From assembly GCA_020002185.1 (NCBI GenBank), contig CM034542.1, forward strand, positions 57,628,273 to 57,692,272: a DNA stretch of 64,000 nucleotides, in the 5' to 3' direction. The stretch comes from Paraescarpia echinospica (taxonomy: Eukaryota > Annelida > Polychaeta > Sabellida > Siboglinidae). The translations under genes were made by a program, and so were the position numbers. Below, one piece after another: positions 53,101-56,100 of this stretch. Numbering within the stretch: position 1 is the stretch's first letter; every line of letters begins with the position of its first letter. A model generated the notes under the pieces. That model saw only the letters and a list, made by a program, of their open reading frames with translations, was not told the DNA's origin and did no database searches.

Positions 53101-56100
53101 TTATTCCGTCTATGCACAGAGAATATCATGAGAGAGGTCGAGACTGACACGAGAAGCAAGTTTTTTAATGGACTGAAAGTGAATAGACAGGAGATATATG
53201 AATTGAGATATGCTGATGACACAGCATTAATATCCGATACAAAAGAATGATTGGATAAACTGATAACTACTGTTAAAGAGCACAGCGAGATAAAAGGATT
53301 GAAACTAAATGTAAAGAAGACTAAGATTGTGGATGTGAAGGGATGTCGAGAACCATCAGAGGTGTTAGTAGATGACGAGGAAATAGAACGAGTGGAAAGT
53401 TTTGAATATCTGGGGTCACTGATAGAAGCGGATGGAGATGGGACGAAAGAGATCAAGCGGAGGTTGGCAATGGCGAGTAAAAAGTTGACGGAGATGAAGA
53501 AGCTGTGGAACGCAACGAACAAAGATATGAAACTATGAATTATCCAAGCCTGCATATTTCCAACTGCTATGTATGGATACAAAACCTGGACTCTTAATAA
53601 GAACATTACTAAACATTTAAATGCATTTGAAAACAAGTGTTATAGAAAGATATTACGAGTTTCGTGGACTGAACGTAGAACTAATGAATCCATCGCAGAT
53701 GAGCTTGGTGTTATACCCGGGACTTTATTGAACTTTGTAACGCCCAAATAGCATATCTGGGATGCCAAAAAAAAAAAAACAGCTTTACAAACAGTGGTTA
53801 CTGCCACGAGGTTGTCACTGTTTAAATAGTCATTGCATGACATGAACTTGTAAGCTGTTTACCAATGGCAAAATACAATGAACCCTGCCATGTGGCTGTC
53901 ACTGTTATACTCTTCTGTTTGTTAACTGACGTTCTACGTTATTAACCTTGGTGTTACAATGTCAATAATTATAAGTTGTTAACTGACCGCTAAAGAAGCA
54001 ATGACCTTAGCCACGAGGCTGTCAACTCAATGCTTTCACTTCAGTCATTAAATGTTTGAAATAGTACCCTAAATAAGACAATGACCACTGCCACGAGGCT
54101 GCCACTGTTTTACTCTTGCCTTTTTTAATGACATCTGAGGAACGATAATGTTATCCTAGTTTTTCAAAAAAAATCCTAAGTACGTTTCAGCCCTGTGACT
54201 GTGTTGACACATTGACACTAACCTGAAGAACAGAATATAGATGATAAGTGCCACGAGGCTATCACCCATATTACAAGTCGACAAATTCGCACAAGGTGGC
54301 TAAATTTTCTAGGCTAAAGGCGAAGACTAAACCCCAAGGATAATTAAACACCGTTAACCGCCTGATCTTTACAAAGTATTCGCAGCGGCGATAATCGCCC
54401 CCTGAACACTGTTATAGTATTTTCTGTTACCTTGCCGATTGTAATGGACGCCATCGACAAGATATTTGGTCCAGTCGGCCCACATTCCCCGATGGCGCCA
54501 AAATGACACTGTCTCGAAGGACTTTGTCACTTCCAACATATAATTGTTATATGCCACTACCCTGTCGTTAAAATCAGTGCGGACAAAGTAACTAGACTGT
54601 TTCGCACTACGGAAAAACATCTGCGAAATAACGACTCGTCGAACCGCGGCCATGACACTTAAGTAGGTCGTGTATGCGAGCACGTGGTCTCCGAGTACAA
54701 TCGGGTCAACGTCTGAAATATCGTTTGTCCCGATCTCTAGAAAAACTATGTCACTACTAACAACATCCTGCGTCAACGAATACAACTGCTTGACTCTGAG
54801 CCCGCCTCTAGCTACAAACGTTACTTGGAATTTGTCCGTGTCGAGGTCGAAATCCAAAGATTTTTGTTCCACCGAGTAATGCGCTAAACGCCGGACAAAG
54901 GAATGACCGAGAACTTTAACTTGCAACATGATTGTTGCAAATAATGTGATTAGGTACACGAGAGCTAAATAAAGTTGCTGTACACATGTAATAGCAAACG
55001 TAAGATCTCGTAACTCAAAATGTTTAATCTCGATGAAACAAAATGCAGATCTCAATAATGACAACAAATGGATTACCTTTTTCAGTGAGAAATCGAACTG
55101 AGGCAGCGGACCCGTGGCCGCTTGTCTTTATACCGTGAATTTATCACGTGACTAGATCCAGCAGGAATACCGTAAATTGTTGAATTTAAGACCTGAGCAA
55201 TGCCCATATAAAAGTCATTTGACTTGCGTCATAATGGCGTATTTAAAATGTAGTTATTATGTCAAAGTGGATATAACATAGGATATATTTGTGGGGAAAT
55301 GATTCTGAAAGGGGGCAAAAAAAAATTGCACAAACATGCCCTTAGCATAAAATTCTATAGTATGCTATATATTTTCTATAGAATTCTATAGAATTCTATA
55401 AAACATCATTTTCATTTTCTATGGAATTCTAAAAAAAATGTGATAGAATTCTACAAAAAAATTGGTCACTTTATTTGCTGTAGAATTCTGTAGAATATTC
55501 TATAGAATTCAAAAAAAATTTACATGGGCAGTTTTAATTAAGTGAATTTATTGAATGATTTATGTAGAAGATAACACATTAGCAGAGAAAACTATGAATA
55601 AACAACGTGCCATACATTTTGTAAGAGGCTACCAGCTACGTGCCTTCTTAACAACGTATGAGACAAATTACTTCCACTTTCACTTTCTACTCACCAATAA
55701 TGATCTGGTGGAGTTCATTAGGTGCAAGTCTGCGATTGCAGTCAGCCTCCTCGACTGGTCCAGTGGGGACAGCATTCAGCCCATCGATCACCTGATGCAG
55801 AGGAACACACGACCTTCATGTGACATTCAAACAGCAATTTAGTTTAACTAACACTCAACTAAAGTATTAATACTACCCTTCTATAGCACCTAGGTCATCA
55901 GGAATCTGAGCTCAGAGATGCAATATACAAGAATCATTAGGCAAAATGATGAACAGGGAAGAGCAAGACTCATCTTTAGAGCAAGGAACCGCTGAAGTCG
56001 AGGGTGGGAAAGTGATTTTTTATAAATAAGTCTGGAGTTTTTTATGAAAGGTAGCTATAGTTTCAGATTATTTTAAAGTGCTAGTGAGTTGATTCCATAT

